Assembly: GCF_007097155.1 (NCBI RefSeq)
Contig: NZ_VJWA01000001.1
Span: 186,001 to 250,000, forward strand
Reading direction: 5' to 3'
Length of the DNA: 64,000 nt
Origin: Glacieibacterium frigidum
GTDB lineage: Bacteria > Pseudomonadota > Alphaproteobacteria > Sphingomonadales > Sphingomonadaceae
The position numbers were made by a program, and so were the translations under genes. Positions 9,026 to 16,724 of the stretch are shown here, piece after piece. Each line of letters opens with the position of its first letter. Position 1 is the first letter of the stretch. The notes beneath the pieces are model-generated. The model searched no databases, had not been told where the DNA came from, and saw only the letters and a program-made list of their open reading frames with translations.

Positions 9026-9041
9026 CGCGCGCCGCAGTGAG

Positions 9042-10436
9042 TTACGCCGGCTGGCGGGTGCGCCAGCTGTCGGCGTAGGCGTCGCGCGCGACCTCCGAGT
9101 AGGGTACCGGGCTGACCACCGCCTTGATCTCGGTCTGGACGTGGGGCTCGACGGTCGGTTTGCGGGTCCCGCCGTTCGGCTCGCCCCACAACAGCGTGAC
9201 GACGGTGCCCGGCGTCGCATGCTCGGCGTCGAGCATGGCCAGCGTCAGCATCTTGCCCTCGTTGGCGCTGTAGCCGATCCACGTCGACACGCCGACGTGC
9301 TTGCCGTCGATCAGCACCGAATCGTAGGGGTGCATCGAATAGACCGCCGACGGGAACTCCATGTACTTGGCGCGGTCGCCTTTCTGCAGCGCCGAACTCT
9401 GGACGCGCAGCACGTCCTCGGTGTCGAGCGCCAGCGTCACCTTCTTGCGGTGCGGCTGGTCGGCCATCTTCTCCAGCGCCTCGCGGCCGATGAAGTCATG
9501 GTCGAACTTGACGAACAGCCCGTAGCCCAGGTCCCAGGGCGTCAGATAATAGCCCTCGACGCTGTCGGGGACGAAGCTGCCGCCGATCGACGCCTTGGCC
9601 TCGTACGAATTGGCGGTCAGCCATTCGCGATAGGGCTTGAGCGCCTCGCCGGTGTAGACCGCGGGCAGCGGCGACGGGATCCAGCCCGATTCGAGCGTGT
9701 TCGACGAATAGGTGCGCCCGCCGACGAGAGTCAGGCCATAGTCCTTGCCCGCCTCGATCAGCGCCTGGCGGACGGTCTCGCCGTCGGCGAAGGGCCCGAA
9801 CAGCTCGTACCCCGGCTGTCCGGCCATGCCGTGGCGCAGCGCGCGGACCTTGACGCCGGCGATCGTCATCGTCGTCATGTGGAAGAACTTCAGGTCGGGC
9901 GGCGTCTGCCCAAGCGCCTTTTCCAGCGTCTTCATCGCGTTCGGCCCCTGCAGCTGGAAGCGGAACGACTTGCGGTTCTGCGGGTCGGGGCGGACGGCGG
10001 TGCGCTCGTCGCGCTCGACGGTGACGTTCCACTTGCCGGTCTGGGCGTGATACTCCACCCACTCGATCACCGGGGCGCGGCCGACGAGGTTGAAGCGGTT
10101 CTCCTCGAGGTAGAACAGGATGACGTCGCCGATGACATAGCCGTCGGGAGTGACGGGGACGAACTGCTTGGCGCGGTCGGGGACGAAGCCCTTGAAGCTG
10201 TTGACGCCGAGATAGTTGAGCATGGCGAAGGCGTCGGGGCCCGACACTTCCAGGTCGACCATGTGGTACGACTGGTTGAACAGCACGCAGGTCTGCACCC
10301 ACGCCAGCTGCTCGCTCCGCCAGTTCGAATATTCGGCGGGCACGCCGGGATAGGCGTTGGGGCCGGTCTGCTGGTTGCGCAGCAGTTCGACGATGTCGCC
10401 ACCGTCGCTCAGCATGGCTTCGAGGGTCTGGGTCAT
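9042..10436 (-). CDS. ligM: Tetrahydrofolate-dependent aromatic O-demethylase, LigM/DesA-like
   Basis: A 464-residue protein of the GcvT-fold aminomethyltransferase superfamily. It is much closer in length and layout to vanillate/3-O-methylgallate demethylase LigM (about 470 residues) and syringate demethylase DesA than to GcvT (about 370). It would move the methyl of an aryl methyl ether to THF, giving a phenol and 5-methyl-THF. Recognisable parts are N-S-F-K-G-F-V-P, R-F-Q-L-Q-G-P-N-A-M near the middle, G-M-A-G-Q-P-G-Y-E-L-F-G-P and C-terminal S-T-W-I-G-Y-S-A-N-E. The ATG has an AGGAG SD sequence. It follows a hydrolase gene by 17 nt and faces metF-purU across the divergent promoter, which supports the assignment. 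The exact methoxyaromatic substrate is not determined. Confidence 0.85.
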   Translation of the reverse strand: MTQTLEAMLSDGGDIVELLRNQQTGPNAYPGVPAEYSNWRSEQLAWVQTCVLFNQSYHMVDLEVSGPDAFAMLNYLGVNSFKGFVPDRAKQFVPVTPDGYVIGDVILFYLEENRFNLVGRAPVIEWVEYHAQTGKWNVTVERDERTAVRPDPQNRKSFRFQLQGPNAMKTLEKALGQTPPDLKFFHMTTMTIAGVKVRALRHGMAGQPGYELFGPFADGETVRQALIEAGKDYGLTLVGGRTYSSNTLESGWIPSPLPAVYTGEALKPYREWLTANSYEAKASIGGSFVPDSVEGYYLTPWDLGYGLFVKFDHDFIGREALEKMADQPHRKKVTLALDTEDVLRVQSSALQKGDRAKYMEFPSAVYSMHPYDSVLIDGKHVGVSTWIGYSANEGKMLTLAMLDAEHATPGTVVTLLWGEPNGGTRKPTVEPHVQTEIKAVVSPVPYSEVARDAYADSWRTRQPA

Positions 10437-10453
10437 GGGTCGGCTCCTGGTTT

Positions 10454-11167
10454 TCAGTGAAGCGGGGGCAGCGACAGCCAGTCGGCGATCGCGTCGTTCA
10501 GCGCCGCCGGTGCTTCCACCGGCAGCATATGTCCAGCGCCCGGGACGATCGTCATGCGCGCGTTCGGTACGGCATCGCGGATCAGCACATGCTGCGCGGG
10601 CGGGCTCCATTCGTCGGCGTCGCCGACCGCGATCAGCGTCGGGCAGCGGATCGCCGGCAGCAGCGTCTCGAGGGCCGGGCGCGACAGCAGCGCGTCGATC
10701 TGCGCCGCGAAGGCGGCGACGCCGACCGCCTCGCACATCGCCCGCAGCGGTTCGATCATCGTCGGATCGGTGCGGTGCGCGGGCGCGAGCATCGGGGGCA
10801 GCCATTCGTCGACCAGTGCGCTCACGCCCTGCGTGCGGCCGATCTCGACGAGGCGACGGCGCTTGTCGGCCTCGCCGGGGCGAACGGGGTGAGTGCCAGT
10901 GCTGACCAGCGCAAGGCGGACGACGCGGTCGGGGGCAAGGCGCACGACCTCGAGCGCGACGCGTGCCCCCATCGAATGGCCGAGCAGCGAAAAACGCGGC
11001 GGCGCGGTGTCGAGGACATGGCGCGCCATCGCCCCGAAGTCCGTGCGCGTGCCGAAGCCGTCGATCGCCGTCGCCTCGCCGAAACGGACCAGCTGTGCCG
11101 CGAAGATCCGCGCATCGCACATCAGGCCGGGCAAGAGGAGCAGCGGTGGCGTCGACGCCGCAGTCAT
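10454..11167 (-). CDS. Alpha/beta hydrolase
   Basis: A 237-residue alpha/beta-fold hydrolase. L-L-L-L-P-G-L-M-C-D is the oxyanion-hole region, G-H-S-M-G-A-R the nucleophile elbow, D-E-W the acid region and G-A-G-H-M-L-P the catalytic histidine. The start is the ATG after a GGGAAA SD-like run. It is first in a two-gene leftward operon with the O-demethylase. A plausible but unproved role is hydrolysis of an ester or ring-cleavage product in the same methoxyaromatic pathway. Confidence 0.82.
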   Translation of the reverse strand: MTAASTPPLLLLPGLMCDARIFAAQLVRFGEATAIDGFGTRTDFGAMARHVLDTAPPRFSLLGHSMGARVALEVVRLAPDRVVRLALVSTGTHPVRPGEADKRRRLVEIGRTQGVSALVDEWLPPMLAPAHRTDPTMIEPLRAMCEAVGVAAFAAQIDALLSRPALETLLPAIRCPTLIAVGDADEWSPPAQHVLIRDAVPNARMTIVPGAGHMLPVEAPAALNDAIADWLSLPPLH

Positions 11168-11260
11168 GGTTTCCCAGTTCGCGCTTGTGAAACATTCTGG
11201 TATCCGAATAAATGGGGAGACGCTAGAGGCGTTCGACGCGCCGGGGAGGAGACGCCGACG
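11168..11260. promoter_or_regulatory. Divergent promoter region for the demethylase and metF operons
   Basis: This 93-bp gap lies between the leftward hydrolase-demethylase pair and the rightward metF-purU-MFS run, so both halves of the one-carbon module are probably driven from here. It holds a locally AT-rich stretch (GAAACATTC...CCGAATAAATGG, about 11,188-11,213) and a GGGGAGGAG SD sequence before the metF ATG. No operator repeat was found by eye. Confidence 0.4.
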
Positions 11261-12151
11261 ATGGATGCCAGCGCCATTCACCCCGACTGGGCGCGCCCGC
11301 GGCCGTCGGTGATGACCGACGGCTATTCGCTCGAAATCACCGCGAAGGATGTCGATGCGCTGATCGTCGCGGCGCCCGCCGTCCGGCCCGACACGCCGGT
11401 CGCGATCACCTTCCTGCCCGGCGAGACGATGGACGCGCGCATCGCCGCCGCGATCAAGGTCCGCGAGCTTGGCTTCGAGCCAATGCCGCATCTGTCGGCG
11501 CGGCGCTTCGCATCGCACGACGAGCTGGTCGCCATCGTCGAACGCTCGACAAGGGAGGCGGGCGTCAGGCGCATGTTCCTCGTCGCAGGCGACCCGCCGG
11601 TGCCCGTCGGGCCCTTCGCCGACACGATGTCGCTGCTCCGCACCGGCCTGTTCGAACGCCACGGCATCACCGCGATCGGCATCGCCGGTCACCCCGACGG
11701 CCACCCCGCGATGCAGGGCGACGCGCTTTGGATTGCCCTCGACGAGAAACGGCGGGAGATCGCCGCGCGCGGCATGGCGACGCTGATCGTCACCCAGTTC
11801 GGCTTCGACGCCGCGCCGCTGCTGGCGTGGCTCGGCGAGCTGCGGGCGCGCGGCATCGACGCGCCGGTGCGGATCGGCGTGCCGGGGCCGGCCGGGATCA
11901 AGACGCTGATCCGCTATGCCGCGCATTGCGGCGTCGGGGCATCGGCGGCGGTGATGGCGAAATACGGCGTGTCGCTGACCCGCCTGCTCGGCACCGCCGG
12001 GCCCGACCGGCTCGTCGACGCACTTGCAGCGGGGATCACGCCGGCGCACGGGGCGGTGCGGCTGCATTTCTATCCCTTCGGCGGGCTGGCGCGTACCGTC
12101 GAGTGGATCGTCGAACACGACCGCGCTGCGCACCGGGGGGCCGCCACATGA
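11261..12151 (+). CDS. metF: Methylenetetrahydrofolate reductase-like protein (MetF family)
   Basis: A 296-residue protein of the MetF TIM-barrel family, an FAD enzyme interconverting 5,10-methylene-THF and 5-methyl-THF. The barrel, the [10 protein letters not shown] segment and [10 protein letters not shown] match the family; its N-terminus and length are those of catabolic MetF homologues. Beside a LigM-like demethylase its role is probably to re-oxidise 5-methyl-THF, as metF does in Sphingobium SYK-6 methoxyaromatic catabolism, not to supply methionine synthesis. A very good SD sequence (GGGGAGGAG) precedes the ATG. The stop overlaps purU as ATGA. Confidence 0.82.
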   Translation: MDASAIHPDWARPRPSVMTDGYSLEITAKDVDALIVAAPAVRPDTPVAITFLPGETMDARIAAAIKVRELGFEPMPHLSARRFASHDELVAIVERSTREAGVRRMFLVAGDPPVPVGPFADTMSLLRTGLFERHGITAIGIAGHPDGHPAMQGDALWIALDEKRREIAARGMATLIVTQFGFDAAPLLAWLGELRARGIDAPVRIGVPGPAGIKTLIRYAAHCGVGASAAVMAKYGVSLTRLLGTAGPDRLVDALAAGITPAHGAVRLHFYPFGGLARTVEWIVEHDRAAHRGAAT

Positions 12152-13008
12152 CCGACGTCTGCACTCTGGCTCTGTCGTGCCCCGACCGGCCCGGGCTGGT
12201 CGCCACGGTCGCCGGTTTCCTTGCCAGCCGCGGCGGCAATATCCTCGACGCGCAGCAGTTCGACGACCGTCAGACCGGCCAGTTCTTCATGCGGCTGGTG
12301 TTCGAGCTAATCGACCCCGCGGTCACCGTCGACACGCTGCGCGCCGACTTCAAAAGCATCGGCGAGGCGCACGCGATGGCGTGGACGCTGCGCCCGTCGA
12401 CCGAGCGCAAGCGCGTGCTGCTGCTCGTCTCCAAGTTCGATCACTGCCTCGGCGACCTGCTCTACCGCTGCCGCATCGGCGAGCTGGCGATGGACGTCGT
12501 GGGGATCGTCTCGAACCACCCGAAGGACGCGATGCAGATCTCGATGATCGGCGACATTCCCTATCATTTCCTGCCGGTGACCCGCGATACCAAGCCGGCG
12601 CAAGAAGCCGCGATCAAGGCCATTGTCACCGAGACCGGGGCCGATCTCGTCGTGCTGGCGCGCTACATGCAGATCCTGTCGGACGATCTCGCGACCTTCC
12701 TGTCCGGGCGCTGCATCAATATCCACCACAGCTTCCTGCCGGGTTTCAAGGGCGCCAAGCCCTATCACCAGGCGCACGACCGCGGGGTCAAGATGATCGG
12801 CGCGACCGCGCATTACGTCACCGCCGACCTCGATGAAGGACCGATCATCGCGCAGGATGTCGAACCGATCAGCCATGCCGACACGCCCGAGGATCTGGTG
12901 CGCAAGGGCCGCGACATCGAGCGCCGGGTGTTGTCGCGCGCCGTCGCCTATCACCTCGACGACCGCATCCTGCTAAACGGGACGCGAACCGTCGTCTTCC
13001 GCAACTGA
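12148..13008 (+). CDS. purU: Formyltetrahydrofolate deformylase
   Basis: A 286-residue PurU. An N-terminal ACT domain covers about residues 1-85 (C-P-D-R-P-G-L-V-A). A formyltransferase-fold catalytic domain follows, with [13 protein letters not shown] (the catalytic Asn/His region) and [11 protein letters not shown] (the Asp). It hydrolyses 10-formyl-THF to THF and formate. Translationally coupled to metF, it would drain one-carbon units from demethylation and regenerate free THF for the LigM-like enzyme. The methylene-to-formyl step (FolD) must be supplied from elsewhere in the genome. Confidence 0.92.
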   Translation: MTDVCTLALSCPDRPGLVATVAGFLASRGGNILDAQQFDDRQTGQFFMRLVFELIDPAVTVDTLRADFKSIGEAHAMAWTLRPSTERKRVLLLVSKFDHCLGDLLYRCRIGELAMDVVGIVSNHPKDAMQISMIGDIPYHFLPVTRDTKPAQEAAIKAIVTETGADLVVLARYMQILSDDLATFLSGRCINIHHSFLPGFKGAKPYHQAHDRGVKMIGATAHYVTADLDEGPIIAQDVEPISHADTPEDLVRKGRDIERRVLSRAVAYHLDDRILLNGTRTVVFRN

Positions 13009-13038
13009 ACGACGGCCGGCATCGACTGGGGAGTTTGA

Positions 13039-14370
13039 ATGGCAGGGTCAGTTTCGGTCGCGGGCGGCAATCCCGTCACGCTGGCGCTGGCCAAGGCGCC
13101 GATGAGCCGTCAGCAGGTCGGTGTGGTCGGCCTGTCGGTCGCGCTGAACGCGCTCGACGGGTTCGACGTGTTGGCGATCACCTTTGCCGCGCCCGGGATC
13201 ACCAAGGACTGGGGCATCGGCCCGGCGCAGCTGGGTATCGCGCTGTCGTCGGGCCTTGCCGGCATGTCGCTCGGCTCGCTCGCGCTGGCGCCGTTGGGTG
13301 ATCGCTTCGGCCGGCGCCCGCTGGTGCTGGTCAGCCTGATCCTGATGGCGGCGGGCATGCTGCTGACCGCGACGGCGACCGGATTGCTCAGCCTGTGCTT
13401 CTGGCGGGTTATTACCGGGATCGGCATCGGCGGGATGGTCGCGGCGATCAACGCCGTCGCGTCGGAATTCTCGAACGAGCGGCGGCGTGACCTGTCGGTC
13501 GCGCTGATGACGGTCGGCCTGCCGCTCGGCGGACTGATCGGCGGGTTCGCGACGGCCGAGCTTGCCGTCACCCACGGCTGGCAGGCGATCTTCGTCGCCG
13601 GCGGGGTGATCACCGCAGCCTTCATTCCGATCGTCTGGTTCGGCCTGCCCGAATCGCTCGAATATCTGGTGCGGCAGGGCACGCCCGCTGCACGCCAGCG
13701 GATCGACGATATTCTCGCGCGCATGGGCCACCCGCCGCTTGCAGCAGACGTCGTGCTGGCCGCGGCGCCGGTATCGCGCGGCAGCTTCGCGGAGCTGTTC
13801 GGCCCGCGCTTCCGTACCGTCACGCTGCTGCTTGTGGCCGCCTATTTCCTCCACATGACGACCTTCTATTTCTTCTCGGGCTGGCTGCCGAAGCTGCTGA
13901 CCGACCTCGGCTACACCACCCCCGACGCGATCCGGACGTCGGCGATGATGAGCCTGGGCGGGGTCGTCGGCGGCGCGGCGCTGGGTTGGGCGGCACCGCG
14001 CCTGGGGCTGACGCGCCTCGTCGTCGTCGCGATGATCGGGACGACGGTGACCTTCGTCGTCTTCGGCCAGGTCGCGGGCCTGCCGGCGCTGCAGGCGGTC
14101 GCCTTTCTCGCTGGCGTCTGCGTGTTCGGCGGCATCGTCGGCCTGTACGCGCTGCTCGCGCGGTCCTTCCCGACCGAGCTTCGCGTCACCGGCACGGGTC
14201 TGGCGATCGGCATCGGCCGCGGCGGGGCGGTGCTCGGGCCGGTGATCGGCGGCTTCCTGATCGCGGCCGGGACCAGCATCGCGCTGGCGATCGCGATCGT
14301 TGGCGCCGGGGCACTCGTCGCGGCCGTGCTGCTTATGGCGCTGCGACGGGTGCAGGCGGTACCGGGCTAG
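13039..14370 (+). CDS. MFS transporter, aromatic acid:H+ symporter (AAHS) type
   Basis: A 443-residue, 12-TM major facilitator. L-D-G-F-D-V-L-A-I-T-F-A-A-P in TM1 and the loop G-D-R-F-G-R-R-P are hallmarks of the AAHS group (PcaK, VanK, MucK, GenK). E-R-R-R-D-L in the 4/5 region is also present. It lies 30 bp after purU with a GGGGAG SD sequence, so it is probably in the same operon and imports the methoxylated aromatic acid. The exact ligand is unknown. Confidence 0.85.
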   Translation: MAGSVSVAGGNPVTLALAKAPMSRQQVGVVGLSVALNALDGFDVLAITFAAPGITKDWGIGPAQLGIALSSGLAGMSLGSLALAPLGDRFGRRPLVLVSLILMAAGMLLTATATGLLSLCFWRVITGIGIGGMVAAINAVASEFSNERRRDLSVALMTVGLPLGGLIGGFATAELAVTHGWQAIFVAGGVITAAFIPIVWFGLPESLEYLVRQGTPAARQRIDDILARMGHPPLAADVVLAAAPVSRGSFAELFGPRFRTVTLLLVAAYFLHMTTFYFFSGWLPKLLTDLGYTTPDAIRTSAMMSLGGVVGGAALGWAAPRLGLTRLVVVAMIGTTVTFVVFGQVAGLPALQAVAFLAGVCVFGGIVGLYALLARSFPTELRVTGTGLAIGIGRGGAVLGPVIGGFLIAAGTSIALAIAIVGAGALVAAVLLMALRRVQAVPG

Positions 14371-14373
14371 GCG

Positions 14374-15843
14374 TCAGGTGCCCGGCTGCACGTAGGGCGC
14401 GTCGGCGAACAACCGGCGCTGCCATCCGCGCGGGTCGTCGGCGACGCGGGGCTCGACATCAATGATCAGCGTCGCGCGTCGGGGGAGTTCGTATTGCGGC
14501 CAGTCCAGCGCCCCGGAAAGGTTCGGATCGCCCGACGCCGCGAAGGCGATGAACCGGTCCTGCAGCGCGCGCGAAACCGCACGCACGTCGGCGTCGTTGC
14601 CCGTGCCTGCATCGGGGGCGTCGAGCGTGCCGAACAGCAGGGGCACGTCGATGCAGTGGAAGGCGCCGCGGCGGGGATCGGCGCGCGATGTGAAGTCGGT
14701 CTGATACAGCCACACCGGCGCGCCGGCACGGGCGCGGGCCTCGGCGACTTCCAGCTGCCCGCGCCAGCTGCGGCCCGCGGTGGTCGCGAGGAAATACACG
14801 TCGGCGGCGGTCGCGGCGGGAAGGCGACGGCGGTATTCGGCGACGATGTGTTCGGGCGCGACATCGACCGGCAGCTCGGCGGCGATGCGATTTGCGACAT
14901 TGGTCCAGTCCATTGTCCGGACAAATTCGCCGTCGGGGTCGCCGAAGCCGCGCATCTCGTCGCGCGCATTGCCCGTCAGCATCGGGATGCCGAGCGACTG
15001 CGGCGGCGCGTCGGGCCAGAACGGGTGGCGCGGCAGCACGCGCATGTCGAGCACCGGGCCCATGTAGACCGGCCCGCCGAGGACCGGGTCCTCGGTATCC
15101 AACGCCTCGATCAGCCGCTCGACCGGCAGCGCGGCGGCGCCCGCGGCATCGGTCTTCAGCCGCGCCAGAAAGGCCTGCGCCCGCCGCGTCGCGTTGAGCG
15201 GGCCCGACGCCGTCACCTGCTGGCCGCTCATCGTCGCGGCGCGGTGGATCAGCCCGTGCGCCGCCGGCATGGCGAGTAGGGTCGTGACCTTGCCGCCGCC
15301 GCCCGAATCGCCGAACGCCGTGACCCGCGCCGGATCGCCGCCGAACGCCGAAATGTTATCGCGCACCCATTGCAGCGCGAGCACCAGGTCGAGCTGCCCC
15401 GCATTGCCGCTGTCGGGATAATCGGGCGACAGGCGCGCGAGATACAGATAGCCGAGCGCGTTCAGCCGGTGGTTGAGCGTCACCACCACGACGCCGCGCG
15501 CCGCCAGATGCCGCCCGTCGCTGACCGGGTCGCCGCCGCTGCCGAAGGCGTATGCTCCGCCGTGGATATAGACCATGACCGGCAGTCGCGCGCCGGCGCG
15601 GGCATCCGGGGTCCAGACGTTGAGGACGAGGCAATCCTCCGACTGCGGGCGGCGCTTGCCACGCTGCGGACAGACCGGGCCATACTCCAGCGCGCGCACG
15701 GGCTCGCGGGCGACCGGCTCGGCCACCGGCGCCCTAAAGCGTGCGGCGCGGCCGTAGCGGATGCCCAAAAAGCGGGTCACGCCATCGACTGTCGCGCCGA
15801 TGAACCGGCCGGCCGGGCACGCGACCTGCGGCTCGGCGCTCAT
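14374..15843 (-). CDS. Type-B carboxylesterase
   Basis: A 489-residue carboxylesterase/lipase family B protein. It has the N-terminal G-I-R-Y-G-R-A-A-R-F segment, E-D-C-L-V-L-N-V-W, oxyanion hole H-G-G-A-Y-A-F-G, and nucleophile elbow with Ser180. The elbow reads G-D-S-G-G-G in place of the usual G-E-S-A-G. There is no signal peptide, so it is probably cytoplasmic. Its ATG overlaps the stop of the upstream LysR gene (ATGA), making it the last gene of the leftward CitE-symporter-LysR operon. It ends 3 bp from the convergent MFS gene. Ester substrate unknown. Confidence 0.87.
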   Translation of the reverse strand: MSAEPQVACPAGRFIGATVDGVTRFLGIRYGRAARFRAPVAEPVAREPVRALEYGPVCPQRGKRRPQSEDCLVLNVWTPDARAGARLPVMVYIHGGAYAFGSGGDPVSDGRHLAARGVVVVTLNHRLNALGYLYLARLSPDYPDSGNAGQLDLVLALQWVRDNISAFGGDPARVTAFGDSGGGGKVTTLLAMPAAHGLIHRAATMSGQQVTASGPLNATRRAQAFLARLKTDAAGAAALPVERLIEALDTEDPVLGGPVYMGPVLDMRVLPRHPFWPDAPPQSLGIPMLTGNARDEMRGFGDPDGEFVRTMDWTNVANRIAAELPVDVAPEHIVAEYRRRLPAATAADVYFLATTAGRSWRGQLEVAEARARAGAPVWLYQTDFTSRADPRRGAFHCIDVPLLFGTLDAPDAGTGNDADVRAVSRALQDRFIAFAASGDPNLSGALDWPQYELPRRATLIIDVEPRVADDPRGWQRRLFADAPYVQPGT

Positions 15844-16724
15844 GCGTGGGCGATGGCGCGCGATGCGGCGACGGCCTCGGCCAGCAGGATATTGACCAGC
15901 CGCAGCCGGATCGTGCTGCGCGACCAGACGATGCCGATCCGCCTACCAATCTCCGCCGTCGGCAGCGGCAGGCGCGCGACGTTCAGCCCCTCGGGCCAGG
16001 GCGGCGACCAGTCGGGGACGATCGAGACGCCCAGGCCGCGGTCGACCATCACCGCGATGGCGTTGAGCGCATTGAGTTCGAAGCGCTCGTGCGGGCGGAT
16101 CCCCCACTTGCGCAGATATTCGTCGGCGTGGCGCCCGCCCCACTGGTTGCGGTCGTAGCGGATCAGCGGCTCGTTGGTCAGCAGGTCGTGCGGGTCGCGG
16201 TGCGCCTGCGCGGCCGGAGCCAGCACGATCAGCGGCTCCTCGCGCAGCACGCGCCACTCGCTGGTCTTGGGCAGCGGATAGGGCGCCTCGAGCACGAAGG
16301 CGGCATCGAGGTTGCCGGCCTCGACCTGCGCATACAGCTGCGCCGAATTGCCCGACTCGATATGGACGGTGATGTCCGGGAAGCGCGCGCTGACCCGCGC
16401 CAGGATCTCGGGCAGCATCCCCATCAGCGGCGTCGTACACGCCCCCAGATGGAGTTCGCCGCTCAGCGCGTCGTCGTTCGCGATACTCTTCAGGTCGGCG
16501 GCGTCGCGAAGCAGCTGGCGCGCATGGGCAAGGATCCGCCCGCCCTGCTCGGTCATCCGCACCGTCCGCCCGACCCGGACGATCAGCGGCGCGCCGATTT
16601 CGCGTTCCAGCGCCTGAAGCTGCTGCGCGATCGCCGACGGGCTGAGGTTCAGCAGGCGCGCGGCGGCCGCCATCGACCCCTGATCGACGACCGCGACGAA
16701 CGTCCTCAGGAAATGGATGTCTAT
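15840..16724 (-). CDS. LysR-type regulator with non-canonical start
   Basis: About 294 residues. The HTH is at the N-terminus (F-L-R-T-F-V-A-V-V-D-Q-G-S-M-A-A-A-A-R-L, then L-S-P-S-A-I-A-Q-Q-L); the rest is a substrate-binding-like effector domain. No ATG, GTG or TTG lies in frame where the family normally starts. The next in-frame ATG is inside the HTH. The best-placed codon is ATA at 16724-16722, 8 nt after a GGAG and overlapping the symporter stop as ATAG. CTG (F-L-R) a few codons in is the alternative. The gene is locked between the symporter and the esterase by short overlaps, so it is probably autoregulating this operon. Start uncertain; frame and family are clear. Confidence 0.8.
   Translation of the reverse strand: MDIHFLRTFVAVVDQGSMAAAARLLNLSPSAIAQQLQALEREIGAPLIVRVGRTVRMTEQGGRILAHARQLLRDAADLKSIANDDALSGELHLGACTTPLMGMLPEILARVSARFPDITVHIESGNSAQLYAQVEAGNLDAAFVLEAPYPLPKTSEWRVLREEPLIVLAPAAQAHRDPHDLLTNEPLIRYDRNQWGGRHADEYLRKWGIRPHERFELNALNAIAVMVDRGLGVSIVPDWSPPWPEGLNVARLPLPTAEIGRRIGIVWSRSTIRLRLVNILLAEAVAASRAIAHA

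Noticed and set aside
9042-10436. Glycine cleavage T-protein (GcvT)
   Set aside because: The fold is shared, but the protein is about 90 residues longer, lacks gcvH/gcvP neighbours and sits beside metF and purU, which fits LigM/DesA-type demethylases.
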